A DNA stretch of 64,000 nucleotides from JALQTD01 sp965656785 (GTDB taxonomy: Bacteria > Bacteroidota > Bacteroidia > Flavobacteriales_D > Sanyastnellaceae), in assembly GCA_965656785.1 (NCBI GenBank), contig CBFHLY010000017.1, positions 1 to 64,000 on the forward strand, in the 5' to 3' direction. The position numbers and the translations under genes were made by a program. How positions within the stretch are numbered: the stretch's first letter is position 1; each line of letters opens with the position of its first letter. Of this stretch, positions 51,299-60,066 are shown piece after piece. The notes below the pieces were generated by a model. The model was not told where the DNA came from. It ran no database searches and saw nothing but the letters and a program-made list of their open reading frames with translations.

Positions 51299-52411
51299 AT
51301 GGCGAAGCGCGATTTTTACGAAGTACTCGGTGTCGATCGCAAAGCGAGCGACGCGGAAATCAAGAAGGCGTATCGGAAGTTGGCCCTCAAGTACCACCCC
51401 GATAAGAACCCCGACGACAAGGATGCCGAGGAGCGGTTCAAGGAGGCGGCTGAGGCCTACGAGGTGCTGAGCAATTCCCAGAAGCGCGCCCAGTACGACC
51501 GGTTCGGTCACGAAGGAATGCGCGGCGGCCCCGGCGGCCCCGGCGGATTCGGTGGCATGAACATGGACGACATCTTCAGCCAGTTCGGCGACATTTTCGG
51601 CGGCGGATTTGGTGGAGGTGGCGGCGGCGGCGGTCGCCGACGGCGGATGAAAGGGTCGAACTTGCGGATCAAGGTCAAGTTGACCCTCGAAGAAATCGCG
51701 AATGGCGCGAAGAAGAAGGTCAAGGTCTTCAAGCAAGTCGAGGCGAAGGGGGCAGAATATGCGGAGTGTTCCACCTGCCACGGCACGGGCCAGGTTCGCC
51801 GGGTGACCAACACGATTTTGGGCCAAATGCAAACCGCCACCACCTGCAGCGCCTGCCAAGGCAGTGGTCAGCGCATCACGAAGCGGCCCTCGGGTTCCGA
51901 CGAATGGGGCATGGTTCGCGAAGAGGCCGTGGTGGAAATCAACATCCCGGGAGGCGTCGAAGACGGCATGCAACTCTCCGTTCGCGGCGAAGGCAACAGC
52001 GCACCGATGGGCGGTGTTCCAGGCGATTTGCTCGTGGTCATCGAAGAAATCCCGCACGAACACCTCAAGCGCAACGGAAAGAACTTGCACTACGACCTGT
52101 ACGTGAATTTCGCTGACGTGGCCCTCGGGGCCGATGCCGAAGTTCCGCTCATCTCAGGCCGTGCAAAAATCAAAATCGAGCCCGGCACCCAAAGCGGGAA
52201 GCTCGTTCGCCTGCGTGGCAAAGGACTGCCCGCAGTGGACAGCTACGGCAAAGGTGATTTGCTGGTGAACATCAACGTTTGGACCCCCCAGAAACTCTCC
52301 GACGAAGAACGCAAATCGCTTGAAATCCTGCGCAAGTCCGCCAATTTCGAGCCTGAAGCCGAGCACAACGAACGCGGCTTCTTCGATAAAGTCCGCGATT
52401 TGTTTCAATGA
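51299..52411 (+). CDS. dnaJ: Chaperone DnaJ with two-motif zinc finger
   Basis: A 370-residue Hsp40. The J-domain (residues 1-70) has the HPD motif in LKYHPDKNP. A Gly/Phe-rich region follows (FGGMNMDDIF and a run of glycines). The zinc-finger region has only two CxxCxGxG motifs (CSTCHGTGQ and CSACQGSGQ); motifs 1 and 4 of classical DnaJ are absent. So the second zinc site can form but the first cannot. The C-terminal substrate domains are complete. Similar two-motif DnaJ proteins are, to my knowledge, usual in Bacteroidota. Its stop overlaps the next ATG. Confidence 0.94.
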   Translation: MAKRDFYEVLGVDRKASDAEIKKAYRKLALKYHPDKNPDDKDAEERFKEAAEAYEVLSNSQKRAQYDRFGHEGMRGGPGGPGGFGGMNMDDIFSQFGDIFGGGFGGGGGGGGRRRRMKGSNLRIKVKLTLEEIANGAKKKVKVFKQVEAKGAEYAECSTCHGTGQVRRVTNTILGQMQTATTCSACQGSGQRITKRPSGSDEWGMVREEAVVEINIPGGVEDGMQLSVRGEGNSAPMGGVPGDLLVVIEEIPHEHLKRNGKNLHYDLYVNFADVALGADAEVPLISGRAKIKIEPGTQSGKLVRLRGKGLPAVDSYGKGDLLVNINVWTPQKLSDEERKSLEILRKSANFEPEAEHNERGFFDKVRDLFQ

Positions 52412-53355
52412 GCTCGGTCATCCAAGTTGAGGGCGTTTCCAAGACCTATCGAGGTCATCGGGCGTTGAAGGGCGTGTCGCTGGAGATTCCGCAAGGCGGG
52501 GTTTTCGGCCTCTTGGGCCCCAACGGTGCCGGCAAGACCACCCTCATTCGGATGCTGGCGGGCATCACCGCCCCGGACGAGGGCCGCATCGCCTTTTTCG
52601 GGGAGCCCCTCGAACGCCATCACCAGATGCGCGTCGGTTACTTGCCGGAAGAGCGAGGCTTGTATAAAACCATGAAGGTGGGCGAACAAGGCATTTACCT
52701 GGGCCAATTGCGAGGCCTGAGCCGAGCCGAGGCCATTCGCCGCCTCAAGGTGTGGTTCGAACGGCTTGAGGTGGACGGTTGGTGGAACCGCCCAGTTTCG
52801 GATTTGAGCAAGGGCATGGCCCAAAAAATCCAGTTCATCACAACGGTGCTTCACGAGCCCGATTTGCTCATTTTGGACGAACCCCTCAGCGGCTTTGATC
52901 CCATCAATGCGCAGCGAATCCGTGAAGTCGTTCGAGAATTGAGCGAACAGGGAACGACCATCCTGCTTTCAACGCACGACATGCCGAGCGTGGAGGAGAT
53001 GTGCAGCACCGTCACGCTCGTTCATCAAGGCGAGGTGCTGCTTGCGGGGGGCGTTTCGGATTTGCGCGAGCAAGCGAGGCAAGGTCGGGTGCGCGTAGTG
53101 TTCGAAGGCGAGGCCATCGGCTTCACTGCGGCCCTCGGGGCAGCGGCGGAACTGGTCAGCTTGCGTTCGATTGAGCATCCGAGGCATCACGAGGCCATTT
53201 TACGTTTGCCTGAATCCGCCGATTGGCCGGAATGGGTGAAGTGGTTGGCGAGCGAGGTTCGGCTCATCGCGTGCGAACCGTATGCCACTTCGATGCGTGA
53301 GATTTTCATTCAAGCGGTTCAAGCCAAGGCCGCAGAACCCCTTTCTGCGACATGA
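52408..53355 (+). CDS. ABC transporter ATP-binding protein (NatA-like)
   Basis: A 315-residue ATPase. Walker A is GPNGAGKTTLI, the signature is LSKGMAQKIQF (a variant of LSGGQ), and Walker B is LLILDEPLSGFD, with switch His in STHD. A C-terminal DUF4162-like extension (HQGEVLLAGGVSDLREQA) follows. It energises the permease encoded immediately downstream, overlapping by four bases. The transported substrate is unknown; relatives export Na+ or other small molecules. Confidence 0.9.
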   Translation: MSSVIQVEGVSKTYRGHRALKGVSLEIPQGGVFGLLGPNGAGKTTLIRMLAGITAPDEGRIAFFGEPLERHHQMRVGYLPEERGLYKTMKVGEQGIYLGQLRGLSRAEAIRRLKVWFERLEVDGWWNRPVSDLSKGMAQKIQFITTVLHEPDLLILDEPLSGFDPINAQRIREVVRELSEQGTTILLSTHDMPSVEEMCSTVTLVHQGEVLLAGGVSDLREQARQGRVRVVFEGEAIGFTAALGAAAELVSLRSIEHPRHHEAILRLPESADWPEWVKWLASEVRLIACEPYATSMREIFIQAVQAKAAEPLSAT

Positions 53356-54677
53356 GCAGCATCCTTGGACTCATCATTGCCCGAGAATACCTCACTCGGG
53401 TACGGCGGAGGGCGTTCCTCATTGGGACGTTGCTGATGCCCGTCTTGAGCGCACTGGTCATCGGATTCGTGGGCTTAATGGCGAGCCAAACGGAAGGCGA
53501 AACGAAGGTGCTCGTCATCGACCGCTCCGGCCTCATCACCCGATGGGATGACGGCTACAACGCGTGGGTGCCCACCCATCCCGATTGTTTTCCGGAGCGA
53601 ACGGATTTGTCCTACCGCTTCGCCGAAGAACCGCTTGCGGACAGCACGTTCATGACCAGCGACTTCGATGCCATGGTGGACTTCGATGATGCCATTGTCC
53701 AACATGGGAAGGCCATGCTGTATTACGAGCGCAGTCCCGGGGTGGTCGTGCAAGGAAAGATCCAATCGGACTTGAGCCACGCCATCGAACGCTTTCGGGT
53801 GAAATCGGAGTTGGCCTTGGATTATGAGACGTATAAGCGGCTCAAAATGAAGGTGTCGCTCGTCGGGCAAGACATCGTCACGAAGGACCGAGGCGCTACG
53901 GGGCGGGCGGTCATTGGCTTTGTATTCTCCCTGACGTTGTTCATGCTCATCAGCATCTACGGCGCTCAAATCATGCGCGGCGTCATCGAGGAAAAGGCAA
54001 ACCGCATCGTAGAAGTCATCATCAGCGCAGTGAAGCCGCGGGTGCTGATGGCGGGTAAAATCATTGGAGTGGGGCTCGTGGGGCTGACGCAGTTCGTGGC
54101 GTTCATCGTCATCGGATGGGCGATGACCGCGTTGGGGGGCTTCTTGTTCGAACAATCCGGCCTGATTGGCGGGGACGCGGCGTTGCAGGGAGCGGGACTG
54201 GACTGGAAGTCGTGGCTTGCGAGTCAGGATGAATTGAGCTTTTTATTGGATGTCAATTGGGGGGTGATGGCGTTGGCAACGGCGGCGTTTTTCGTCACGG
54301 GCTACACGTTGTATGCGAGCCTGTTCGCGGCGGTTGGGGCGGCGGTGAGCGAGGAATCGGATGCGCAGTATTTGATGTTGCCCGTGATGTTGCCCTTGAT
54401 CGCTTCCTACGTCATGGCCTCCACTGCGATGCAGGATCCGGAAGGGACGATGGCGGTTGTGGGGTCCTTCGTTCCGTTTTCGGCGCCCGTTATGATGCTG
54501 ATTCGCATTCCACTTGGGGTGCCGCTTTGGGAGGTGATGCTGAGTTTGTTGGGCGTGTCGCTGACGGCGGTCCTCGTGGTGATTTTCGCGGGTCGCGTGT
54601 ACCGCGTGGGGTTGTTGATGCATGGCAAGCGACCGACCTTCATGGAATTGTTTCGCTGGATGCGGCACCGATCATGA
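53352..54677 (+). CDS. ABC transporter permease (ABC-2, NatB-like)
   Basis: A 441-residue membrane protein. One N-terminal helix (FLIGTLLMPVLSALVIGFVG) is followed by a periplasmic domain of ~140 residues and five or more C-terminal helices, including AVIGFVFSLTLFMLISIYGAQIM and the ABC-2 signature GVIEEKANRIVEVIISAVKP. It pairs with the ATPase just upstream. Its stop overlaps the start of the Ppx/GppA gene (ATGA). Confidence 0.9.
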   Translation: MSSILGLIIAREYLTRVRRRAFLIGTLLMPVLSALVIGFVGLMASQTEGETKVLVIDRSGLITRWDDGYNAWVPTHPDCFPERTDLSYRFAEEPLADSTFMTSDFDAMVDFDDAIVQHGKAMLYYERSPGVVVQGKIQSDLSHAIERFRVKSELALDYETYKRLKMKVSLVGQDIVTKDRGATGRAVIGFVFSLTLFMLISIYGAQIMRGVIEEKANRIVEVIISAVKPRVLMAGKIIGVGLVGLTQFVAFIVIGWAMTALGGFLFEQSGLIGGDAALQGAGLDWKSWLASQDELSFLLDVNWGVMALATAAFFVTGYTLYASLFAAVGAAVSEESDAQYLMLPVMLPLIASYVMASTAMQDPEGTMAVVGSFVPFSAPVMMLIRIPLGVPLWEVMLSLLGVSLTAVLVVIFAGRVYRVGLLMHGKRPTFMELFRWMRHRS

Positions 54678-55669
54678 ACCCAATAGGCGTCATCGATTGC
54701 GGTTCGAACTCCTTCACCCTCGTCATTGCGCGGGTGGAAGCAGGACGATGGGTGCGTGAATTTGCGAACAGCTTGCCCGTGGGGTTGGGCGCAGGTGGGT
54801 TTCGGAACGCCACCATTCGTGCGGAACGGTTTGCCCGAGGGATGGATGCGCTGGGCGTGTTCCGCGAAACGCTCAGAAATTATGGGGTGGATGCGGTTTA
54901 CGTGACGGGCACGAGCGCGCTCCGTGACGCGCGCAACGCCGGGGAGTTTGTGCAAGCGGTTGCGGATCGAATGGGAATGCGCGTGGAGGTGATCTCGGGG
55001 GCGCAAGAAGCGTTTGCGATTTGGAAGGGCGTGGCGATGACTGCGCCGTTGGAAGGGGAGGAAGTGGGCTTGATGATGGACATCGGTGGCGGCAGCGTGG
55101 AGTTTGGGATTTGGTCCAATGGAGGGGAGTGGAACTGGCTGAAAAGCGTGGATGCAGGCGTGGTGCGCATGAAGGATTATGCCAAACCCAGCGACCCCCT
55201 TCTCCAGCGAGGCGCCGACCGGTTGCAGCCGTTCATCAACGAGGTGCTCGAGCCCGTTCGCGCTGCGATTGCTCAGTGGCAGCCCAACGTCCTGGTCGGT
55301 TCGAGCGGTTCCTTCGATGCGTTGGCGTCGCTGCTGCGCCGTGGCCAGCCCCTGCCGGATCAGGGCGGGCCGCACGCCGAGGCGGAACGGCTGGATCGCG
55401 CGGCCTTGGACGCCCTGCACCGCGAGGCGTTGACGTCGTCGTTGACGGAGCGGTTGGCGTGGAAGGGGATGCCGTCTTCGCGGGCGCCGTATTTGCCCTT
55501 GGCATCCGTGCTCGTCCAAAACGTGTTGCAACACCTCGATGCGGCCTCCCCCGTTCCAGTGCGGGTTGCGCGCTCGCCCTATGCCCTTCGGGAAGGGCTG
55601 GTGGAGTTGGCGGTGGGGGCTGATTTGGCACCATCTTTGGAATCTGTTTGGCCAAACCTCAACCCATGA
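54674..55669 (+). CDS. Ppx/GppA family phosphatase
   Basis: A 331-residue member of the actin-like exopolyphosphatase / pppGpp phosphatase family. The N-terminal phosphate motif is IDCGSNSFTLVIA, and the second is MMDIGGGSVEFG. The catalytic Glu region (VEVISGAQEAFAI) is present. It is the short form (no C-terminal HD domain). It either shortens polyphosphate or dephosphorylates pppGpp, linking it to the stringent response. ATG at 54674 overlaps the permease stop codon by four bases; the response-regulator start overlaps its end by four bases. Confidence 0.87.
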   Translation: MNPIGVIDCGSNSFTLVIARVEAGRWVREFANSLPVGLGAGGFRNATIRAERFARGMDALGVFRETLRNYGVDAVYVTGTSALRDARNAGEFVQAVADRMGMRVEVISGAQEAFAIWKGVAMTAPLEGEEVGLMMDIGGGSVEFGIWSNGGEWNWLKSVDAGVVRMKDYAKPSDPLLQRGADRLQPFINEVLEPVRAAIAQWQPNVLVGSSGSFDALASLLRRGQPLPDQGGPHAEAERLDRAALDALHREALTSSLTERLAWKGMPSSRAPYLPLASVLVQNVLQHLDAASPVPVRVARSPYALREGLVELAVGADLAPSLESVWPNLNP

Positions 55670-56844
55670 CGAAAGTCCTCATCATCGACGACGAAGCGCC
55701 CATCCGCAACAGCTTGCGGGAACTCCTCGAAGAAGAGGGCTGCCGCGTGGAAGTGGCGGAAGACGGCGCCAAGGGCCTTTCCCAAGCCGTGAAATTCGCC
55801 TTCGATCTCATTTTTTGCGACATCAAAATGCCCCGGATGGATGGCATGGAAGTGCTCGCGATGCTCAAGGAAAAGGGAGTCGCCACGCCCGTGGTCATGA
55901 TCAGCGGTCATGGAACCGTGGACGTGGCGGTGCGCGCCATTAAAGAAGGCGCCTTCGATTTCATCGAGAAGCCGCTGGATTTGAACCGGCTCATCGTGAC
56001 CTTGCGCCACGCGACCGAACGCAAGGCGTTGCAGGAAAAAGCCATGGAGTTGGAACGGGCTTTGAACGAAGAGAAGGCGAACACCATCGTGGGCGAATCC
56101 CAAGCCATTCGGAACATCTCGGATCGCATTGCCACGGTGGCCCCGACGGATGCGCGGGTTTTGGTGACGGGGCCCAACGGGTCGGGGAAGGAATTGGTGG
56201 CGCGTCAATTGCATGCGCTCAGCGCACGGGCGGATGCGCCGTTCATTGAAGTCAATTGCGCCGCCATTCCGTCGGAACTGATCGAAAGCGAATTGTTTGG
56301 TCACGAGAAGGGAGCGTTCACGAGCGCAGTGAAGCAGCGGAAGGGCAAGTTCGAGTTGGCTCATGGGGGCACCTTGTTCTTGGATGAAATTGGCGACATG
56401 AGCCCGTCGGCACAAGCGAAGGTGCTTCGGGCGTTGCAGGAGAACCGAATCACCCGGGTCGGGGGGGATGAGGACATCGCTGTCGATGTGCGGATTGTGG
56501 CGGCGACGAACCGGAATTTGTTGGCGGAAATCGACGGGGGGCATTTTCGAGAAGATTTGTACCACCGGCTCGCGGTGATTTTGGTGGAAGTGCCACCGCT
56601 CAATGATCGCCGCGAGGACGTGCCGCTCTTGGTGAATCACTTCTTGGGACGGATCTGCGGCAATTACAACCTGCCGGTGCCCGTGGTCGGGCCGGAGGCC
56701 ATGCGCTTGTTGCAGGAGGCGAATTGGCGGGGCAACATTCGCGAATTGCGCAACGTGGTGGAGCGGCTAGTGATTTTGACTCCAAGGGGAGCGGACATCA
56801 CGGCGGATGCGATTCGCCAAAACGCGGGACTTTCTGAACGTTAA
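55666..56844 (+). CDS. Sigma-54 activator response regulator lacking a DNA-binding domain
   Basis: A 392-residue NtrC-family protein. The receiver domain (residues 1-120) has the acidic pocket (LIIDDEAP), the phospho-Asp in FCDIKMPRMDG near residue 52 and the Lys in FIEKPLD. The AAA+ domain has Walker A GPNGSGKELV, a GAFTGA loop changed to GAFTSA, and Walker B GTLFLDEIGDM. After the AAA+ lid the protein stops with ADITADAIRQNAGLSER, so the Fis-type helix-turn-helix is absent. Such activators may act from solution. No partner histidine kinase is seen. It overlaps the Ppx/GppA gene by four bases. Confidence 0.9.
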   Translation: MTKVLIIDDEAPIRNSLRELLEEEGCRVEVAEDGAKGLSQAVKFAFDLIFCDIKMPRMDGMEVLAMLKEKGVATPVVMISGHGTVDVAVRAIKEGAFDFIEKPLDLNRLIVTLRHATERKALQEKAMELERALNEEKANTIVGESQAIRNISDRIATVAPTDARVLVTGPNGSGKELVARQLHALSARADAPFIEVNCAAIPSELIESELFGHEKGAFTSAVKQRKGKFELAHGGTLFLDEIGDMSPSAQAKVLRALQENRITRVGGDEDIAVDVRIVAATNRNLLAEIDGGHFREDLYHRLAVILVEVPPLNDRREDVPLLVNHFLGRICGNYNLPVPVVGPEAMRLLQEANWRGNIRELRNVVERLVILTPRGADITADAIRQNAGLSER

Positions 56845-56910
56845 CACTTTGGGATAGGCAACCCCGCGCCCAGGGCTTCGTCAAATCATTGAACGCAAAG
56901 CTCTAATCCC

Positions 56911-57324
56911 ATGAATGACCTCGTAATCTTCGGTCGGGAAATTCCCGGTAACCTCGTGTTCACGTTGTGCTTTCTGTTGCCCATCATCGCCGCGGGCAAC
57001 CTGAAGTTGTTCCTCAAGGCGGGCCAACCTGCATGGAAGGTGTTCGTTCCAGGGGTGAATGTTGCCACGGCGATGACCATCATTGGACGTCCAGCTTGGC
57101 ATGCTGCCCTGTTCCTCGTTCCGGGGTTCAACGTGTACTTGTTCTTCCGCACCCTCATTGAGTTGGCGCAATCGTTCGGAAAGCGCTCGTGGGTGGACTA
57201 CCTGCTCATTTCGGTGTTCAACGTGTTTTACGTGTTGAACTTGGGGTTGGCCTACGAGGAGGAGTACAAAGGGCCCGTGTATGGAGCTCAAAAGGAACCG
57301 ACCAACGGTTGGGCAGCCGCCTGA
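56911..57324 (+). CDS. Small membrane protein (DUF5684-like)
   Basis: A 137-residue protein with about four hydrophobic segments (NLVFTLCFLLPIIAAGNLKLFL, ALFLVPGFNVYLFFRTLIEL, DYLLISVFNVFYVLNLGLAY). The motif GQPAWKVFVPGVNVATAMTIIGRPAWHA resembles the membrane module (KAGxxxWxxxIPxYNxxxxxxIxxRPxW) found in DUF5684 proteins and at the N-terminus of Bacteroidota signal peptidase I. No peptidase domain is attached here. A role near protein export is inference only. A bidirectional terminator follows. Confidence 0.65.
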   Translation: MNDLVIFGREIPGNLVFTLCFLLPIIAAGNLKLFLKAGQPAWKVFVPGVNVATAMTIIGRPAWHAALFLVPGFNVYLFFRTLIELAQSFGKRSWVDYLLISVFNVFYVLNLGLAYEEEYKGPVYGAQKEPTNGWAAA

Positions 57325-57342
57325 GCTTCGGCCTGTTTCATG

Positions 57343-57370
57343 AAAAAAGCCCGGAACTCCGGGCTTTTTT
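57343..57370. terminator. Bidirectional terminator between convergent genes
   Basis: GAAAAAAGCCCGGA pairs with TCCGGGCTTTTTTC around a two-base centre. T-runs are present on both strands. It serves both the DUF5684-like gene and alaS. Confidence 0.85.
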
Positions 57371-57382
57371 CGTTGGGAACGT

Positions 57383-59989
57383 TCAGGAAATGATTTCCCG
57401 AGCGGCTTGCAAGGCTTCGGGCAGGCCTTCTGGGTTTTTGCCACCCGCCGTGGCAAAGAACGGCTGGCCGCCTCCACCTCCGCGGATGGCGGTGGCAAGC
57501 CGCTTCACGATTTGGCCCGCATGCAGAGCGCGCTCCTTTACGAGGTCATCACTGATGGCTACTGAAAGGGTCGCCTTCCCATCGGCCTGAGCGCCAAAGA
57601 CCCCGAAAAAGGGCGCGTGCTCGGCTTTGAGTTGGAACGCCAAGTCCTTGATGTCCCCTGCGGGCAAGTCGATTGCGGCGATGAGCACGTTCACGCCGTT
57701 GACGGATTCCATGTTCGCCACCAAATCCGATTTCGCCCCCGCAGCGGCTTGCTTTTGGAAGCTTTCGACCTCCTTCGTGAGGGCGCTGACCTTTTCGAGC
57801 AGGTCTTCCACCGCCTTCACTGGGGTCTTCGATTTCAGCAGTTGGTTCAGGGCATGGAGGGTGGCGCGTTCTTCGACGCTGCGCTCCAGTGCGTGCGCGC
57901 CGGTGGTGGCTTCGATGCGCCGGATGCCGGCTGCTACAGCCGATTCCGAAAGGATGCGGAAGGTGCCCAGGCTACCGGTGGCCGGGGCGTGTGTGCCCCC
58001 GCACAGCTCCTTGGAGTTGCCAAATTCAATCATCCTGACCTCGTCGCCATACTTTTCTCCAAACAACATCAACGCCCCAGCGGCTTGAGCTTCAGCGATG
58101 GGAATGGAGCGGTGCTCTTGCAGAGCGAAATTGGCGAGGATGCGCTCGTTGACGCGCTGTTCGATGGCCGCGATTTCGTCCTCGGTCAAACGAGCAAAGT
58201 GCGAAAAGTCGAAGCGCAGGGCGTCAGGCTTGACGAGTGACCCCTTTTGTTCCACGTGGTCACCGAGCAACTCGCGCAAGGCTTCGTGCAGCAGGTGCGT
58301 GGCCGTATGGTTGCGCGCAGCGTCCTCACGGCGGGCAACGTCCACTTCGATCGTGACCGGAGCAGAAGGGTCTTTCGGCAGGGCGGACGTGGAGTGGACG
58401 ATGAGGTTGTTTTCGCGTTTCGTGTCGAAAATGGAGATGCAGTCGCCGCCTGAGGTCAGGTGAGCTTGGTCGCCGATTTGGCCACCGCCTTCGGGGTAGC
58501 AGGGGGTGGTTTCGAGTACGATTTGGTAGAAGCGGCGTTTCTTCGCCGCCACTTCGCGGTACTTGAGGATGCGCGTGTCAGCGGTGAGGTGATCGTAGCC
58601 GATGAAGGTGCTGCTGCCTGGAGCGAGTTCCACCCAGTCATCGGCGGTGATTTTGCCGGCAGCGCGGCTGCGCTCTTTGGCCTGGGCCAAAGCCGCCTCG
58701 AACCCCGCCTCATCCAATTTGAACCCCGATTCGCCTGCCATCAGCGCAGTCAAATCCACGGGGAAACCGAAGGTGTCGTACAGTTCGAACACGTCCGATC
58801 CGCCCAGCGTGCCTCCCTTCGGCAGCGCATCGAGTCGCCCTTGCAGCAATTCGATGCCCTTCGACAGCGTGCGCAAGAACGCCTCCTCCTCCTCCAAAAT
58901 GACCCGTTCGATGAGCTCGCCCTGGGCATGGAGCTCTGGAAAGGCCCCGCCCATGTGGTTGGCGAGCACCGGCACGAGTTGGTGCATGAACGGCTCCTGC
59001 AGGTTGAGGAAGGAATACCCGTAGCGGATGGCACGGCGCAGAATCCGGCGAATGACGTAGCCGGCTCCCGTGTTCGAGGGCAGCTGGCCGTCGGCAATGC
59101 TGAAAGCCACCGCGCGGATGTGGTCGGCGATGACCCGGAAGGCCACGTCGGCTTTGCTGTCGGTGGCGCCGTAAGCGGCACCGCTCAGCGATTCCGTTTT
59201 CGCGATCATCGGACGGAACACGTCCGTGTCGTAATTCGATTGCTTCCCTTGCAAAGCCATCGCGAGGCGTTCGAGGCCCATGCCGGTGTCGATGTGTTGC
59301 GCGGGCAGGGGCTGCAGCGAACCGTTTGCCATGCGATTGAATTGCATGAACACCAGGTTCCAAATTTCCACCACTTGCGGGTGGTCGGCGTTGACCAAAT
59401 CCGCTCCCGGCGTCGCCGCCCGTTCCGCCTCACCCCGCAAGTCCACGTGAATCTCCGAACACGGCCCACACGGCCCCGTTTCGCCCATTTCCCAAAAGTT
59501 ATCCTTCTTCCCCGCGGGCAAAATCCGTTCCTCGGCAATCCACTGCTTCCAAAATCCCTTCGCTTCGGTGTCTTCCGGCAACCCGTCCCGGTCATCTCCG
59601 GCAAACACCGTTACAAAAAGCCGATCCGGATCCAGCCCATACCGGTCGACGAGCAACTCCCACGCCCAAGCAATCGCATCTTCTTTGAAATAGTCCCCGA
59701 AGCTCCAATTCCCCAACATTTCGAACATCGTGTGGTGGTACGTGTCCACCCCCACTTCCTCGAGGTCGTTGTGCTTGCCGCTTACGCGCAGGCATTTCTG
59801 GGTGTCGGCTATGCGCGGGTGCACCACCGGGCTGTTTCCCAAGAACAAATCCTTGAACGGATTCATCCCCGCGTTGTTGAACATCAGCGTGGGGTCGTCC
59901 TTGATGACCATCGGCGCCGAAGGCACGATTTCATGGCCTTTCGAAGCGAAAAAATCCAAGAAGGTTTGGCGGATTGCGCGGGATTCCAT
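57383..59989 (-). CDS. alaS: Alanine-tRNA ligase
   Basis: An 868-residue class II synthetase. Motif 1 (FFASKGHEIVPSAPM), HNDLEEVGVDTYHHTMFEMLGNW and the class II core are at the N-terminus. The editing domain has the zinc ligands NHTATHLLHEAL (HxxxH) and CGGTHAPATG (Cys and His). The C-terminal oligomerisation domain ends with IRGGGGGQPFFATAGG. ATG at 59989 (MESRAIRQTFLDFF) matches the family start; the longer frame crosses the divergent peptidase promoter. Confidence 0.96.
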   Translation of the reverse strand: MESRAIRQTFLDFFASKGHEIVPSAPMVIKDDPTLMFNNAGMNPFKDLFLGNSPVVHPRIADTQKCLRVSGKHNDLEEVGVDTYHHTMFEMLGNWSFGDYFKEDAIAWAWELLVDRYGLDPDRLFVTVFAGDDRDGLPEDTEAKGFWKQWIAEERILPAGKKDNFWEMGETGPCGPCSEIHVDLRGEAERAATPGADLVNADHPQVVEIWNLVFMQFNRMANGSLQPLPAQHIDTGMGLERLAMALQGKQSNYDTDVFRPMIAKTESLSGAAYGATDSKADVAFRVIADHIRAVAFSIADGQLPSNTGAGYVIRRILRRAIRYGYSFLNLQEPFMHQLVPVLANHMGGAFPELHAQGELIERVILEEEEAFLRTLSKGIELLQGRLDALPKGGTLGGSDVFELYDTFGFPVDLTALMAGESGFKLDEAGFEAALAQAKERSRAAGKITADDWVELAPGSSTFIGYDHLTADTRILKYREVAAKKRRFYQIVLETTPCYPEGGGQIGDQAHLTSGGDCISIFDTKRENNLIVHSTSALPKDPSAPVTIEVDVARREDAARNHTATHLLHEALRELLGDHVEQKGSLVKPDALRFDFSHFARLTEDEIAAIEQRVNERILANFALQEHRSIPIAEAQAAGALMLFGEKYGDEVRMIEFGNSKELCGGTHAPATGSLGTFRILSESAVAAGIRRIEATTGAHALERSVEERATLHALNQLLKSKTPVKAVEDLLEKVSALTKEVESFQKQAAAGAKSDLVANMESVNGVNVLIAAIDLPAGDIKDLAFQLKAEHAPFFGVFGAQADGKATLSVAISDDLVKERALHAGQIVKRLATAIRGGGGGQPFFATAGGKNPEGLPEALQAAREIIS

Positions 59990-60066
59990 GTGGATGAGCG
60001 TTAATGTGTGAAAAACCGACCCGGGGTAGGCTTTGAGGGCGTGAAAATACATCGCACCTTTGCGAA

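Noticed and set aside
58460..60004. 514-residue plus-strand ORF over alaS
   Set aside because: Antisense shadow of alaS, charged low-complexity composition.
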